13,392 nt of DNA from RGIG7332 sp045580305 (GTDB lineage Bacteria; Bacillota; Clostridia; Oscillospirales; JAAYXM01): the NCBI GenBank assembly GCA_045580305.1, contig JAZNNQ010000022.1, positions 1 to 13,392 on the forward strand. The letters are read 5' to 3'. A model generated the notes under the pieces. The model did not search any database. It was not told where the DNA came from and saw only the letters and a list, made by a program, of their open reading frames with translations. Both the position numbers and the translations under genes were made by a program. Below are positions 1-7,816 of the stretch, piece by piece (positions within the stretch are counted from its first letter, which is position 1; each line of letters starts with the position of its first letter).

Positions 1-8
1 TCACCTCT

Positions 9-284
9 TAAGCCGAGAGAAACAATATCCCTCAAGCCTTAAACTTGTTGAATTTTCGCATTTTCGCCTTATCGTCCTCGAAAGGCGCCAGCCTATCTTC
101 GTCCTCTGCACCGAAAATCCATAAAATTCCTCGGTGTTTAAGGTCGAAGAGTTTAAAAACTGCAAATTTTGTGAAAGACAAGTAAAATTCAAGGATAATG
201 CCGTCGCATATTCGCAGAATTTTATGCAGTATTTTGCGAAATTTGTGTTTTTAAACCTTAAGGGATGTTGTTCCTCTCGGCTTA
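9..284. repeat. MITE-like element with 32-bp imperfect terminal inverted repeats
   Basis: Positions 9-40 (beginning TAAGCCGAGAG) match the reverse complement of 253-284 (ending CTCTCGGCTTA) at 27 of 32 positions by eye. Inside, a second inverted pair lies at about 150-170 and 237-257 (GTTTAAAAAC near each end). A small hairpin has CGCCTT at 65-70, AAGGCG at 82-87 and an 11-nt loop, and TCGTCCTC is repeated directly at 72-79 and 99-106. Nested inverted repeats of this kind suit a miniature transposable element or a dispersed structured repeat. Both strands are open for some distance here, but these readings have no good ribosome binding site and mirror the repeat, so I do not call a protein. 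No clear target-site duplication is visible. This element fills the gene-free stretch 1-334 together with the adjacent palindrome. Confidence 0.6.
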
Positions 285-288
285 TTAA

Positions 289-319
289 CATACCCATAGG
301 AAATTTTCCTATGGGTATG
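289..319 (-). terminator. Perfect palindrome just after the aminotransferase stop codon, candidate terminator
   Basis: CATACCCATAGGAAA (289-303) and TTTCCTATGGGTATG (305-319) are exact reverse complements around one central base. The hairpin begins 15 nt after the stop codon of the minus-strand aminotransferase gene, where a terminator or mRNA-stabilising stem would be expected. On the minus strand it is followed by TTAATAAG rather than a clean run of T, so it is not a textbook intrinsic terminator. It also sits only 4 bp from the MITE-like element and could belong to that repeat. Confidence 0.45.
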
Positions 320-334
320 AAAATTAGCAATTAC

Positions 335-1576
335 TTACTTTGCGTAATGAGCGCAGATCTTCTTGAATGCAGCGATGATATCGTCGATATCCTGCTCAGT
401 GTAGAACTCGCTGATGTTTAAGCGAATAGAGGTCTCGAGGATCTCTTCTGCAACCGGGCAATCGCCGCTTGCGTACTTGATCTCACGACCATACTCCGGA
501 AGATTGAAGGGAACATGTGTGCCACGGAAGCCCTCTAAGTTCTTGAACATATCGTACTCGTATACACAAGCCGGGAGGTAACCGATAGAAGCCGGGATAC
601 CCTCAGCGGTAAGAGCAGCAGCGAAGTCCTCACGGGAAACGCCTGCAGCCTTCTCATCGATACGGAACATATAGAACCAGTAAGAAGACTTGTTGCCTTC
701 CTTAACCTCGTGAATCTGGATGCCCGGAAGACCCTTGATACCAGCGGTTAAGCGCTCTCCGAGAACATTACGACGCTCGCAGATCCAAGGGAGACGATCG
801 AGCTGAGCGATAGCAACAGCACCGGTAAGCTCGTTCATGCGATAGTTGGGAGCGATGTACTCGATCTTGCGGAGCTCCTGCGGGTTCTTGGAGAAACGGT
901 TGTAGTTCTTGTCAGCAAACTTATGAGCAACTACATAGTCCTCTTCGTTGTGCATAAGAATCATACCGCCATCACCAGCGGAGATGTGCTTGAAGTCGTT
1001 TAAGCTGAAGCAACCGAAGTCACCGATGGTACCTGCACGGCGGCCCTTGTAGAAGCACTCGTAGCTCTGTGCACAGTCCTCGATAACCTTGATGCCACGG
1101 GGACGGCAGAGTTCCATAATCGGATCCATCTCAGCGGGGTTACCTGCAAGGTGTACAACAACTACAGCCTTGGTCTTGTCGGTAATCTTAGCAGCGATGG
1201 TCTCTGCGGTCATGTTGTAGGTATGGGGATCAAGATCAGCAAATACCGGAATAGCGTTCTGGAAAACGATACCGATGATGGAACCCATATCGGTGATCGG
1301 AGAGGTGATAACTTCATCACCGGGGCCAACGCCTGCAGCACCAAGTGCTACATGGATAGCGGAAGTACCTGAAGAGGTAGCAACTGCATACTCAGCACCG
1401 TACATGGTTTTGAACTTGTCAAGGAACTGCTTAACCTTGTTACCAAACCAGTAGAATAATGTGTTCTGCTCGAGAGCTTCCTTTAACTGCTGGAGCTCCT
1501 CGTCGCCGAAGCGCTTGCCGGTGCCAAACGGGGTGGTCTTAACCTTGTCGCCACCAAAAATAGCTAACTTTTCCAT
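335..1576 (-). CDS. DegT/DnrJ/EryC1/StrS family PLP-dependent aminotransferase
   Basis: Members of this fold-type I family transfer an amino group from glutamate or glutamine to a keto-sugar or keto-cyclitol in the cytosol. The 413-residue length is normal for the family. Visible motifs are the phosphate-binding SSGTSA at 68-73, the pyridine-nitrogen Asp167 in IEDCAQS, and Lys196 in FSLNDFKHISAGDGG, the expected Schiff-base lysine. The start is ATG at 1576, with AAGGAG nine nt upstream. A TTG two codons earlier would leave only 3 nt to that site. It lies 24 nt after the Gfo/Idh/MocA gene and is probably co-transcribed with it. That pairing (oxidise a hydroxyl, then aminate the ketone) is common in amino-sugar and aminocyclitol pathways. 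The substrate cannot be read from the sequence. Codons are strongly C/G-ended, which suggests high expression. Confidence 0.93.
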   Translation of the reverse strand: MEKLAIFGGDKVKTTPFGTGKRFGDEELQQLKEALEQNTLFYWFGNKVKQFLDKFKTMYGAEYAVATSSGTSAIHVALGAAGVGPGDEVITSPITDMGSIIGIVFQNAIPVFADLDPHTYNMTAETIAAKITDKTKAVVVVHLAGNPAEMDPIMELCRPRGIKVIEDCAQSYECFYKGRRAGTIGDFGCFSLNDFKHISAGDGGMILMHNEEDYVVAHKFADKNYNRFSKNPQELRKIEYIAPNYRMNELTGAVAIAQLDRLPWICERRNVLGERLTAGIKGLPGIQIHEVKEGNKSSYWFYMFRIDEKAAGVSREDFAAALTAEGIPASIGYLPACVYEYDMFKNLEGFRGTHVPFNLPEYGREIKYASGDCPVAEEILETSIRLNISEFYTEQDIDDIIAAFKKICAHYAK

Positions 1577-1585
1577 TTTCAATTT

Positions 1586-1591
1586 CTCCTT
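1586..1591 (-). promoter_or_regulatory. Ribosome binding site that sets the aminotransferase start
   Basis: The minus strand reads AAGGAG here, nine nt before the ATG at 1576 and only a few nt before an in-frame TTG at 1582. The spacing favours the ATG. Confidence 0.8.
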
Positions 1592-1600
1592 TATTATGTA

Positions 1601-2494
1601 TTAGTCATTAATGCCGCAAATTGCGACTTCCTTACCGGTTTCATAGGACTCCTTAACTGCATTGAGGAGTGCAACGGTCTTGTAGAGCTTCTCGTGGGAT
1701 ACCGGGATAACGCCGGTACGGAGAGTGTTGACAAACTCGTCAACGCCAAGGCGGTAAACGAAGGAAATGTCAAGCTCACGGTACATAACTCCCTTGTCAC
1801 CGATAACGAGCACGGTGTTCTGTGCAACCTCTGCAAGGAAGTTAAGTACTACCTGGTAGTTGTCATACTTGAGTACCGCAACAACATCGCCGTTGTTCTC
1901 GGTAGCCATAACAGACTTCATATCGTAGCCGAATGCGGTAGCAGCCATCTCAGCAAGATGTCCTGAATAGAAGTAGATGCCGCCGTAATCGTTAACGAGA
2001 GTTGCCGGGAAGTTCATCATAGCGCTGCGGATCTTACCGATACGAGCACTCTCGGGGTTCTCACGAGCATTCTTAACCATAAGAACATCGTAAGCGAACT
2101 TACAGGTAGAACCACCGGTTAAGATGGTGTTGTACTTCTTGGAAGCTTCCATAACCATCTTGCAGTCCTCATTGGAGATGGTAAAGGGCTTGTCAAGCCA
2201 TACCGGAATTCCTCTCTCAAGGAAAGGCATTGCGTACTGAGCGTGGAGACCGCCGTGACGGAAAACGATCATAACAGCGTCAACCTTGTCGTAGAGGTCC
2301 TCTACCTTCTCAGCGATGTATTCGATCTTACCGTTTGTAGCAACCTCTTCGGTACGCTCCTTCTCTAAACCGAAAATCGCGGTAACGCGACAGTCCGGAT
2401 AACGGTAGTTGCCGTTTTCATCGGGAATATTGATAAGCTTTGAAAATGCGTCAGCATGACTGTTGTCAGAACCGACAATACCAATTCTAAACAT
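1601..2494 (-). CDS. Gfo/Idh/MocA family oxidoreductase, variant nucleotide-binding loop
   Basis: This 297-residue protein is an NAD(P)-dependent sugar or cyclitol dehydrogenase-like enzyme, cytosolic with no signal peptide. The N-terminal Rossmann segment reads GIVGSDNSHADAF (residues 5-17), so the usual GxGxxG is replaced by a GSDNSH loop. The catalytic-type lysine is Lys102 in WLDKPF, matching the family's EKP motif. His179 in GGIYFYSGHLAEM matches the conserved active-site histidine region of the C-terminal domain. It is shorter than the usual 330-400 residues. ATG at 2494 has GGAGG nine nt upstream. It lies 24 nt before the aminotransferase gene, consistent with an oxidise-then-aminate pair. 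An 87-nt gap with a candidate promoter separates it from the upstream peptidase gene. The family call is firm; the substrate and direction of reaction are unknown. Confidence 0.88.
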   Translation of the reverse strand: MFRIGIVGSDNSHADAFSKLINIPDENGNYRYPDCRVTAIFGLEKERTEEVATNGKIEYIAEKVEDLYDKVDAVMIVFRHGGLHAQYAMPFLERGIPVWLDKPFTISNEDCKMVMEASKKYNTILTGGSTCKFAYDVLMVKNARENPESARIGKIRSAMMNFPATLVNDYGGIYFYSGHLAEMAATAFGYDMKSVMATENNGDVVAVLKYDNYQVVLNFLAEVAQNTVLVIGDKGVMYRELDISFVYRLGVDEFVNTLRTGVIPVSHEKLYKTVALLNAVKESYETGKEVAICGIND

Positions 2495-2522
2495 TTCCTT
2501 TGTCCTCCATTCATAAAAATCT

Positions 2523-2547
2523 TAGGTTATACCTTGATGATAGCCTA
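2523..2547. promoter_or_regulatory. Inverted repeat overlapping the candidate promoter of the oxidoreductase gene, possible operator
   Basis: TAGGTTAT (2523-2530) and ATAGCCTA (2540-2547) form an inverted repeat with 7 of 8 matches around a 9-nt spacer. It covers the candidate -10 box and expected transcription start of the downstream minus-strand genes, a typical repressor position. No regulator gene is in the window. Confidence 0.3.
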
Positions 2548-2565
2548 TGTTTATACTAAAAACAA
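2537..2565 (-). promoter_or_regulatory. Candidate sigma-70-type promoter for the oxidoreductase-aminotransferase pair
   Basis: On the minus strand, TTGTTT (2560-2565) and TATCAT (2537-2542) are separated by exactly 17 nt. They lie inside the 87-nt gap between the peptidase stop and the oxidoreductase start, giving a leader of about 35 nt. I see no terminator in this gap, so read-through from upstream is also likely. Confidence 0.4.
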
Positions 2566-2581
2566 TGGACTATTTTACAAT

Positions 2582-3367
2582 TTACCAGAACATAATGTCG
2601 CCGTAGTACTTAATTCTATCTACGGTAAAGCGAGCAGTGCGGGCATCGATTCTGTCAAATTCGGGATGGCGCTCCATAGTAGCGTCGCAATGGTCGGTGC
2701 GGGTATGAACGAGTTTTACTTCAAGAGGATAGATCATCTTAAAGGGTTTTACCTTGTCCTTTAAGGTCATTCCCTTCTTTGCAGCCTCGTAAATAAGCTT
2801 TTCTGCCTCTTCGTTGGGTAAGCACTCTGCTTTATTTCTTCCGATACCGCGCTTAACAACAGCTGTTGCAATATCATTGCCTAAAAACTCTCTTGCTTCT
2901 TCACAAGCAGCAACATCGCCGGATACCATTACGAAAGGAACATTATACTCACCTGCGAAAAGTGCGCCCTGTGCAACCTCGCCGCATTTTCTGCCATTGA
3001 TTGTGTATTCAAACCACTGGACAGAGCTTTGGGTGTGATCTAAAAATCCGTTCATTGTGCCGGGCATTGCGTGAATGCCGACCTCCATCATAAGATCAAC
3101 CTTGCCGGCACGAACCTCTTCCTGCCAGTCCATTCCTGCCATCTTTTCGGCTCTGGGGTCAACATTTGCAGGGTCTAAATTGATACCTGTTCCGTGACCG
3201 TCAACATAAATAACGCGAGTAGCGCCGCCGTCAAAACAACCCTTAATTGCAGCGTTAAGGTCAGCCTCTAATCTGCGGCAAGAGTATACATAACCCTCGC
3301 CCTCCATCTGATCAGCAGAGCTGACGCCGGAGATACCCTCAAGGTCTGTCATAAGTAATACTGTCAT
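2582..3367 (-). CDS. M55 family D-aminopeptidase (DppA-like)
   Basis: DppA-type enzymes are cytosolic zinc peptidases that release N-terminal D-amino acids such as D-Ala from short peptides. This 261-residue protein has the family landmarks: Asp8 and Glu10 in TDLEGISG, His58 in DGHGTG, His99 in GIHAMPG, and Glu130 in NGRKCGE, which are the expected metal ligands. LDHT at 109-112 is also typical. ATG at 3367 has GGAGG eight nt upstream, and the site overlaps the TAG stop region of the preceding paralogue, with only 3 nt between the genes. This implies translational coupling. DppA is usually found beside dipeptide transporters. Its place in a glycosidase-like, aminotransferase and oxidoreductase cluster is unusual and hints at a substrate with a D-amino acid or similar amide. 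No signal peptide is seen. Confidence 0.92.
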   Translation of the reverse strand: MTVLLMTDLEGISGVSSADQMEGEGYVYSCRRLEADLNAAIKGCFDGGATRVIYVDGHGTGINLDPANVDPRAEKMAGMDWQEEVRAGKVDLMMEVGIHAMPGTMNGFLDHTQSSVQWFEYTINGRKCGEVAQGALFAGEYNVPFVMVSGDVAACEEAREFLGNDIATAVVKRGIGRNKAECLPNEEAEKLIYEAAKKGMTLKDKVKPFKMIYPLEVKLVHTRTDHCDATMERHPEFDRIDARTARFTVDRIKYYGDIMFW

Positions 3368-3370
3368 TTT

Positions 3371-5551
3371 CTATTCCTCCAATATAATCAGTGCATATGC
3401 CGCAAAAGTGTCCTTGGGAACAACTATTTCGGCCACACCATTATTACACTTAAATTCGAGCTCAACCTCTCCCTCAAATTCAGGGGATTGCAAGTAAACT
3501 CTTTTAATCTCTTCGCGTTTTACGGAAATTTTCATCATCGGAAGCTTTTTTGCGCCCTTACAATAATTTATAAGCTTATCCTGATGGGCAACCATTCCCT
3601 GCTCTTTTGGAATTGTTCCTTCAACATTTGCAATGTTGATTGCAATGCCCATAGGGGTATTATATGCACCGAGTAACAGTTCGCTTTGCGCACACTGAAC
3701 TTCAACCTGCCGCTCGCCCACCAAAAGAGAAAGCAGTGCGCCGGTATGGGAAAGCTGGTGCTCGTAAAGCCAAGGTGTTGCCTCAACCGCCGGAGGATTT
3801 TCCACCCTTCGGTTTGCCCAGATTGTGGGCTGGAACTCGCTTTTATTCGGCTTTGCGGAAATCCAGATAATCTCGCCATCGCCAAGCTTTGCGCGAATAC
3901 CCACGGTCTTGACACCCATAGTTGCGATACTCTCAGCACCTTCAAATGAAAGGAGTGCGCGCATATCGCAAATATCCACGGTTTTGCCGTCATAAGCTAC
4001 GGTCATATCTGAAATTTCTTCAATCTCTGCCGCTTTTGCATCGATGCCAAGGGCTGAAAGAACATCACTTGCGCATCTCGGTCTGCCCAGCGCATCCATG
4101 GTTGCAAAATCACCGTAAATTATAAGTTTTCCGCCCCTATATGCATACTCTTTAAACTTTTTTAGTTCATCGTCATTTATCATTGACATAAATGCAACGA
4201 GTAAATTCTTATGGGTTAAAAGCGTGTCCACATCGTCATCTTCAAAAGCCATATTTGTACCAAGCTTTTCAAAACTTGATGCTTGGAGCGCGCCCACAAA
4301 GGGGAAAGAATACTTTTCAGCCATTTCCAGCTGGGGTGCTGAGAAATCGCGAGTCTGCATTGAATAGTAGAACGCGATATCCTCAAGCCTTTTCGGCTCG
4401 GTATAGGCTAAAATGTTTTTCTTCTCGAAATCGCGGTAGGGTTTTTCGATGCTTGTTATATCCTTGCCCTCAAAGGTGCCGGAATAAAGCTGACCCCAGG
4501 TGCGGGACAGGGCCCAGGCGAAATATGTGTCGTCAGGATTTTCCGGATAAAAGTAGGATATGGACGGAACTCCGTTTCGCTCAGCCGCAGAGAAACGATG
4601 GATAGCCTCTGCCATAAACTCCGGATAGGATGCGCGCATAACCGCACTAAAGCAGTTTTCCTGCATTATCATATCCCACTGATCCATACAAGAATCAAAA
4701 CCAGAGAAGGTCGGATTCCACTTTAGAATATCCGACTGGTAATTGGGTCGGCCGATCTCCTGCAGCCCCATACTGTCATAAAGCTTGCTTAAATCGCGGT
4801 AGAAGCGCTCGGTGCTCTTCTTTTTGAAGCGAAGCCAAGCAACAAATACCGGATTATTATAATCGTTATAGAACTTGTCCCATTCTTCCGGCTGCGGCAG
4901 GTCATAGCCGTATTCCTCTTTAAAGAGTCTGCGACAATGCTCACAGGTGCAGGCATTCCCGTCACCAAACCACTGAACATCGTCGTTTTCCATACCGTCA
5001 AAGGGAACTTCTTCTAAAAGCTCCCTTATATAACGGAAATAAGCGTAACGATAGTCAGGATTATTAAAGCAAAAGGCGTTTGTGTTATAAACCGTATTTG
5101 CCGCCTTTCCGGTTCTGCCGTCTATCTGGAGCATACTGCGGAGTTTCTTACCGTATATCTCCGGATCATCAATTAAGAACCGCGGCACTTCGATCCAGTT
5201 TTCCACACAGGATGTAAAGTGGGTGTAGGAATTGATATCACCTATAAAACGCTCCCATCCCTCAGACCTTAAAAGATCGTGAACAAGGCACGAGCTGTGG
5301 TGCTCGTACACCTCAATTCCCACCTCGTGGAAAACCTCAACATAAAGCTTGAATGCCTTCTTAATCTGCTCCCAATAACGGAAAAAGCCGAAACGGAAGT
5401 GGGTAATGGAGAAGTTTTCGGCGATTGTTACGCCGTTTTTCTTAAATTCCTCGGCGCGACGGAGAAAATCCTCTTTTGTGTACTTAAAGATTTCATCATC
5501 CGAGAGCCAGAATGAAGAATAATTTTCTTCCCAATTTACGGTTTTTTTCAT
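3371..5551 (-). CDS. GH42-like TIM-barrel protein, paralogue C (last of three)
   Basis: This 726-residue cytosolic protein is the third and most divergent of three tandem paralogues. The layout resembles GH42 beta-galactosidases: a barrel-like part (about 1-370), a flavodoxin- or glutaminase-like middle domain (about 380-550, with GGKLIIYGDF) and a small C-terminal beta domain. Asp190 and Asp191 in MENDDVQWFGDG are followed by Cys201, Cys203 and Cys206, which may bind a metal as the cysteine cluster of GH42 does. Glu298 in MQENC is another conserved acid. Over a 115-residue central block it matches paralogue B at 86 positions by eye. It starts 4 nt after paralogue B stops, with its GGAG site inside the end of that gene, so it is probably translationally coupled. 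I do not recognise a characterised family; glycoside hydrolase activity is inferred from fold cues only. Confidence 0.8.
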   Translation of the reverse strand: MKKTVNWEENYSSFWLSDDEIFKYTKEDFLRRAEEFKKNGVTIAENFSITHFRFGFFRYWEQIKKAFKLYVEVFHEVGIEVYEHHSSCLVHDLLRSEGWERFIGDINSYTHFTSCVENWIEVPRFLIDDPEIYGKKLRSMLQIDGRTGKAANTVYNTNAFCFNNPDYRYAYFRYIRELLEEVPFDGMENDDVQWFGDGNACTCEHCRRLFKEEYGYDLPQPEEWDKFYNDYNNPVFVAWLRFKKKSTERFYRDLSKLYDSMGLQEIGRPNYQSDILKWNPTFSGFDSCMDQWDMIMQENCFSAVMRASYPEFMAEAIHRFSAAERNGVPSISYFYPENPDDTYFAWALSRTWGQLYSGTFEGKDITSIEKPYRDFEKKNILAYTEPKRLEDIAFYYSMQTRDFSAPQLEMAEKYSFPFVGALQASSFEKLGTNMAFEDDDVDTLLTHKNLLVAFMSMINDDELKKFKEYAYRGGKLIIYGDFATMDALGRPRCASDVLSALGIDAKAAEIEEISDMTVAYDGKTVDICDMRALLSFEGAESIATMGVKTVGIRAKLGDGEIIWISAKPNKSEFQPTIWANRRVENPPAVEATPWLYEHQLSHTGALLSLLVGERQVEVQCAQSELLLGAYNTPMGIAINIANVEGTIPKEQGMVAHQDKLINYCKGAKKLPMMKISVKREEIKRVYLQSPEFEGEVELEFKCNNGVAEIVVPKDTFAAYALIILEE

Positions 5552-5555
5552 TTAA

Positions 5556-7739
5556 TTACTCCAAAACTATAAGTGCATAAGATGCAAATGTTCCTGCCGG
5601 GATAACAAATTTAGCCACGCCGTCAGCGCAAACAACATCGAGCTTAACAGCGTCACTTCTCTCCGGCGTCTTAAGAGTAGCGGTCTTTGCGCCATCACAC
5701 TTGATGGTGACCTTAATCTCGCCCATCTTGGGTGCATCAGCAAGGAATGAGGGGATAATATCTTTATGTGTTACCATTACCGCCTCTTTATCGATAGCGC
5801 CCTTGATGTTTGCAATATTGATTGCAAGACCCGCCTCGGTGTTGTATGCGCCAACCAAAAGGTCGCGGTTGTCGCACTCGATTACATACTGGCGCTCGGG
5901 GATGAGAATATCTAAAATTGCACCGCTGTGAAGTGCCTGATGTGCACGAAGATCCGGCTGTGCTTCCTCGGGGGTGGGGTTTGCAACACGGCGATTTACC
6001 CAGATTGACTTCTGGTATTCACTTTCAACCGGTCTTGCTGCAATCCAAATAAGTTCGCCATCACCAATATTTGCACGGATACCAACGGTCTTATTATCCA
6101 TGGTTGCGATACTCTCTGCACCTTCAAATGAAAGAAGTGCCTTCATATCGGGAACATTAGCGCTCTTACCTGCATAGGTTACAGTCATAGCGGAAGTGTC
6201 GGATATTTCGGTAGCTTTTGCATCAATGCCGAAGAACTTGATAAGGTCGTTAACATCACGCTTTGCATTGCTTCCGTCAACGATAGCAAAGTCACCGTAA
6301 ATAATGAGCTTGCCGCCTTGGAGCACATATTCCTTAAACTTTTTAAGTTCTTCCTCGTTAACCATAACCATAAATGGAACGATAATTGTCTTGTGCTTTA
6401 AGAGCTCCTCAACAGGATCGCTCTCAAGTACCATATTTGTACCAAGTAAAGCATGGCAGGACGCTTGCATTGTACCAAGATAGGGGAATGAGTGTATTTC
6501 AGCCATCTCGTACTGAGGCGCTGAGAAGTCACGGGTCTGCATTGAATAGTAGAATGCAACATCCTCAACCTTCTTGGGGGAAGAGTATGCAAGAATGTTC
6601 TCAGACTCAAAATCACGGTATTTTTTCTCAATACCGGTAATATCCACACCCTCGCAAGTGCCAGTGTAAATCTGACCCCAAGTGCGAGAAAGCGCCCAGG
6701 AGAAGTATGTTGAGTCCTCACGGTCCGGATAGAACATAGACATTGAAGCAACGCCGTTCTTCTCTGCAGCTGCAAAACGATGAACCGCCTCAACCATAAA
6801 GTCGGGGTATGAGTTCTTCATAACAGCTGAGAAGCAGTTTTCCTGGAAAATAAAGGTCCACTGATCTGTACAAGTATCAAAACCGGAGAGAGTCGGGTTC
6901 CACTTGAGAATGTCGGACTGATAGTTAGGACGACCGATATCTCCGCGTCCGATGCTCTCGTAAAGCTTTGTTAAGTCGCGGTAGAAGCGCTCAGTGCTCT
7001 CCTTCTTAAAGCGAATCCAAGCAACGAATGCCGGATTATTATAGTCTCCGTAGAACTCATCCCACTTATCGGGGTAAGGAAGGTCGTAACCATACTTCTC
7101 TTTAAAGAGCTTGCGGCAATGCTCACATGCACAAGCATGTCCGTCGCCGAACCACTGAACATCGTCGTCCATAATACCGTCAAAGGGAACAATTTTAAGC
7201 TCCTCGGTTCTGTACTTAAAATACATTTCGCGGTAATCCGGATTATTGTAGCAGAAAACATTAAGGTTATAAATAGTGTTTGCACGCTTACCTGTACGGC
7301 CGTCAATCTGGAATAAGGTGTCGAGCTTCTTGCCGTAAACCTCAGGGTCATTGAGTAAGAAACGGGGAACCTCAATCCAATTCTCAACGCTTGATTTAAA
7401 GTTTGTGTAAGAGTTAATATCGTCCTCAAATCTCTTCCAGCCTTCGGATCTTAAAAGATCATGAGAAAGGGATGCGGAGTTGTGCTCAACCACCTTGATG
7501 CCGTACTTGTGAGCAGCATCACAGAACATCTTGAATGCATTGTGGATTCTATCCCAATATTTAATAAATCCCATACGAAAGTGTGTAAGGGTAAAGTTAA
7601 TTGCCATTGTAATTCCGTTGTCATAAAGGTCTTTTGCGGCACGGTCAAAGTCTTCCTGAGTCCACTCAAAAATCTGCTCATCAGAAAACCAAAACCAGGT
7701 AAATTTTTCTTCCCAAGGGGTCTTTTTCTTAATATCCAT
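5556..7739 (-). CDS. GH42-like TIM-barrel protein, paralogue B (middle of three)
   Basis: At 727 residues, with no signal peptide, this is collinear with its two neighbours. Landmarks are EHNSAS (85-90), DGRTGK (146-151), the acidic run Asp191-Asp193 followed by WFGDG, Cys203, Cys205 and Cys208 (HACACEHC), Glu300 in FQENC, and a middle domain with GGKLIIYGDF (475-484). A stretch HKTIIVPFMVMVNEEEL before that resembles the trimerisation-domain strand of GH42 enzymes. Over residues 300-414 it matches paralogue A at 103 of 115 positions by eye, so A and B are the more recent duplicates. ATG at 7739 has GGGAGG eight nt upstream, and the leader just before the ATG is nearly the same as that of paralogue A. 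It heads a tight unit with paralogue C and the M55 peptidase. Substrate and mechanism are unknown. Confidence 0.82.
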   Translation of the reverse strand: MDIKKKTPWEEKFTWFWFSDEQIFEWTQEDFDRAAKDLYDNGITMAINFTLTHFRMGFIKYWDRIHNAFKMFCDAAHKYGIKVVEHNSASLSHDLLRSEGWKRFEDDINSYTNFKSSVENWIEVPRFLLNDPEVYGKKLDTLFQIDGRTGKRANTIYNLNVFCYNNPDYREMYFKYRTEELKIVPFDGIMDDDVQWFGDGHACACEHCRKLFKEKYGYDLPYPDKWDEFYGDYNNPAFVAWIRFKKESTERFYRDLTKLYESIGRGDIGRPNYQSDILKWNPTLSGFDTCTDQWTFIFQENCFSAVMKNSYPDFMVEAVHRFAAAEKNGVASMSMFYPDREDSTYFSWALSRTWGQIYTGTCEGVDITGIEKKYRDFESENILAYSSPKKVEDVAFYYSMQTRDFSAPQYEMAEIHSFPYLGTMQASCHALLGTNMVLESDPVEELLKHKTIIVPFMVMVNEEELKKFKEYVLQGGKLIIYGDFAIVDGSNAKRDVNDLIKFFGIDAKATEISDTSAMTVTYAGKSANVPDMKALLSFEGAESIATMDNKTVGIRANIGDGELIWIAARPVESEYQKSIWVNRRVANPTPEEAQPDLRAHQALHSGAILDILIPERQYVIECDNRDLLVGAYNTEAGLAINIANIKGAIDKEAVMVTHKDIIPSFLADAPKMGEIKVTIKCDGAKTATLKTPERSDAVKLDVVCADGVAKFVIPAGTFASYALIVLE

Positions 7740-7788
7740 TTTTATTTCCTCCCAACCAAGAATTATAAATATTATTTCCTAAATTAAG

Positions 7789-7812
7789 GTAGCGGAGAAT
7801 GCACTCCACTAC
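7789..7812. promoter_or_regulatory. Inverted repeat at the expected transcription start of paralogue B
   Basis: GTAGCGGAG (7789-7797) and CTCCACTAC (7804-7812) pair at 8 of 9 positions around a 6-nt spacer; in the minus-strand RNA the mismatch becomes a G-U pair, giving a 9-bp stem. It lies just downstream of the candidate -10 box, so it could be an operator or a leader hairpin. There is no T run after it, so it is unlikely to be a terminator. Confidence 0.4.
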
Positions 7813-7816
7813 TCTA

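Noticed and set aside
1..330. Open frame of about 109 codons on the minus strand over the repeat region, and another on the plus strand at 134-421
   Set aside because: Both follow the inverted repeats and palindrome, lack good ribosome binding sites, and resemble no protein; the region is better explained as a repeat element.
2495..2581. Terminator or riboswitch in the gap between the peptidase and oxidoreductase genes
   Set aside because: No stable stem with a T run was seen and 87 nt is too short for most known riboswitches; only a promoter and an inverted repeat are supported.
3488..4605. Several open frames opposite or out of phase within paralogue C
   Set aside because: They lie wholly inside a well-supported gene, have no ribosome binding sites and give low-complexity or unlikely proteins.
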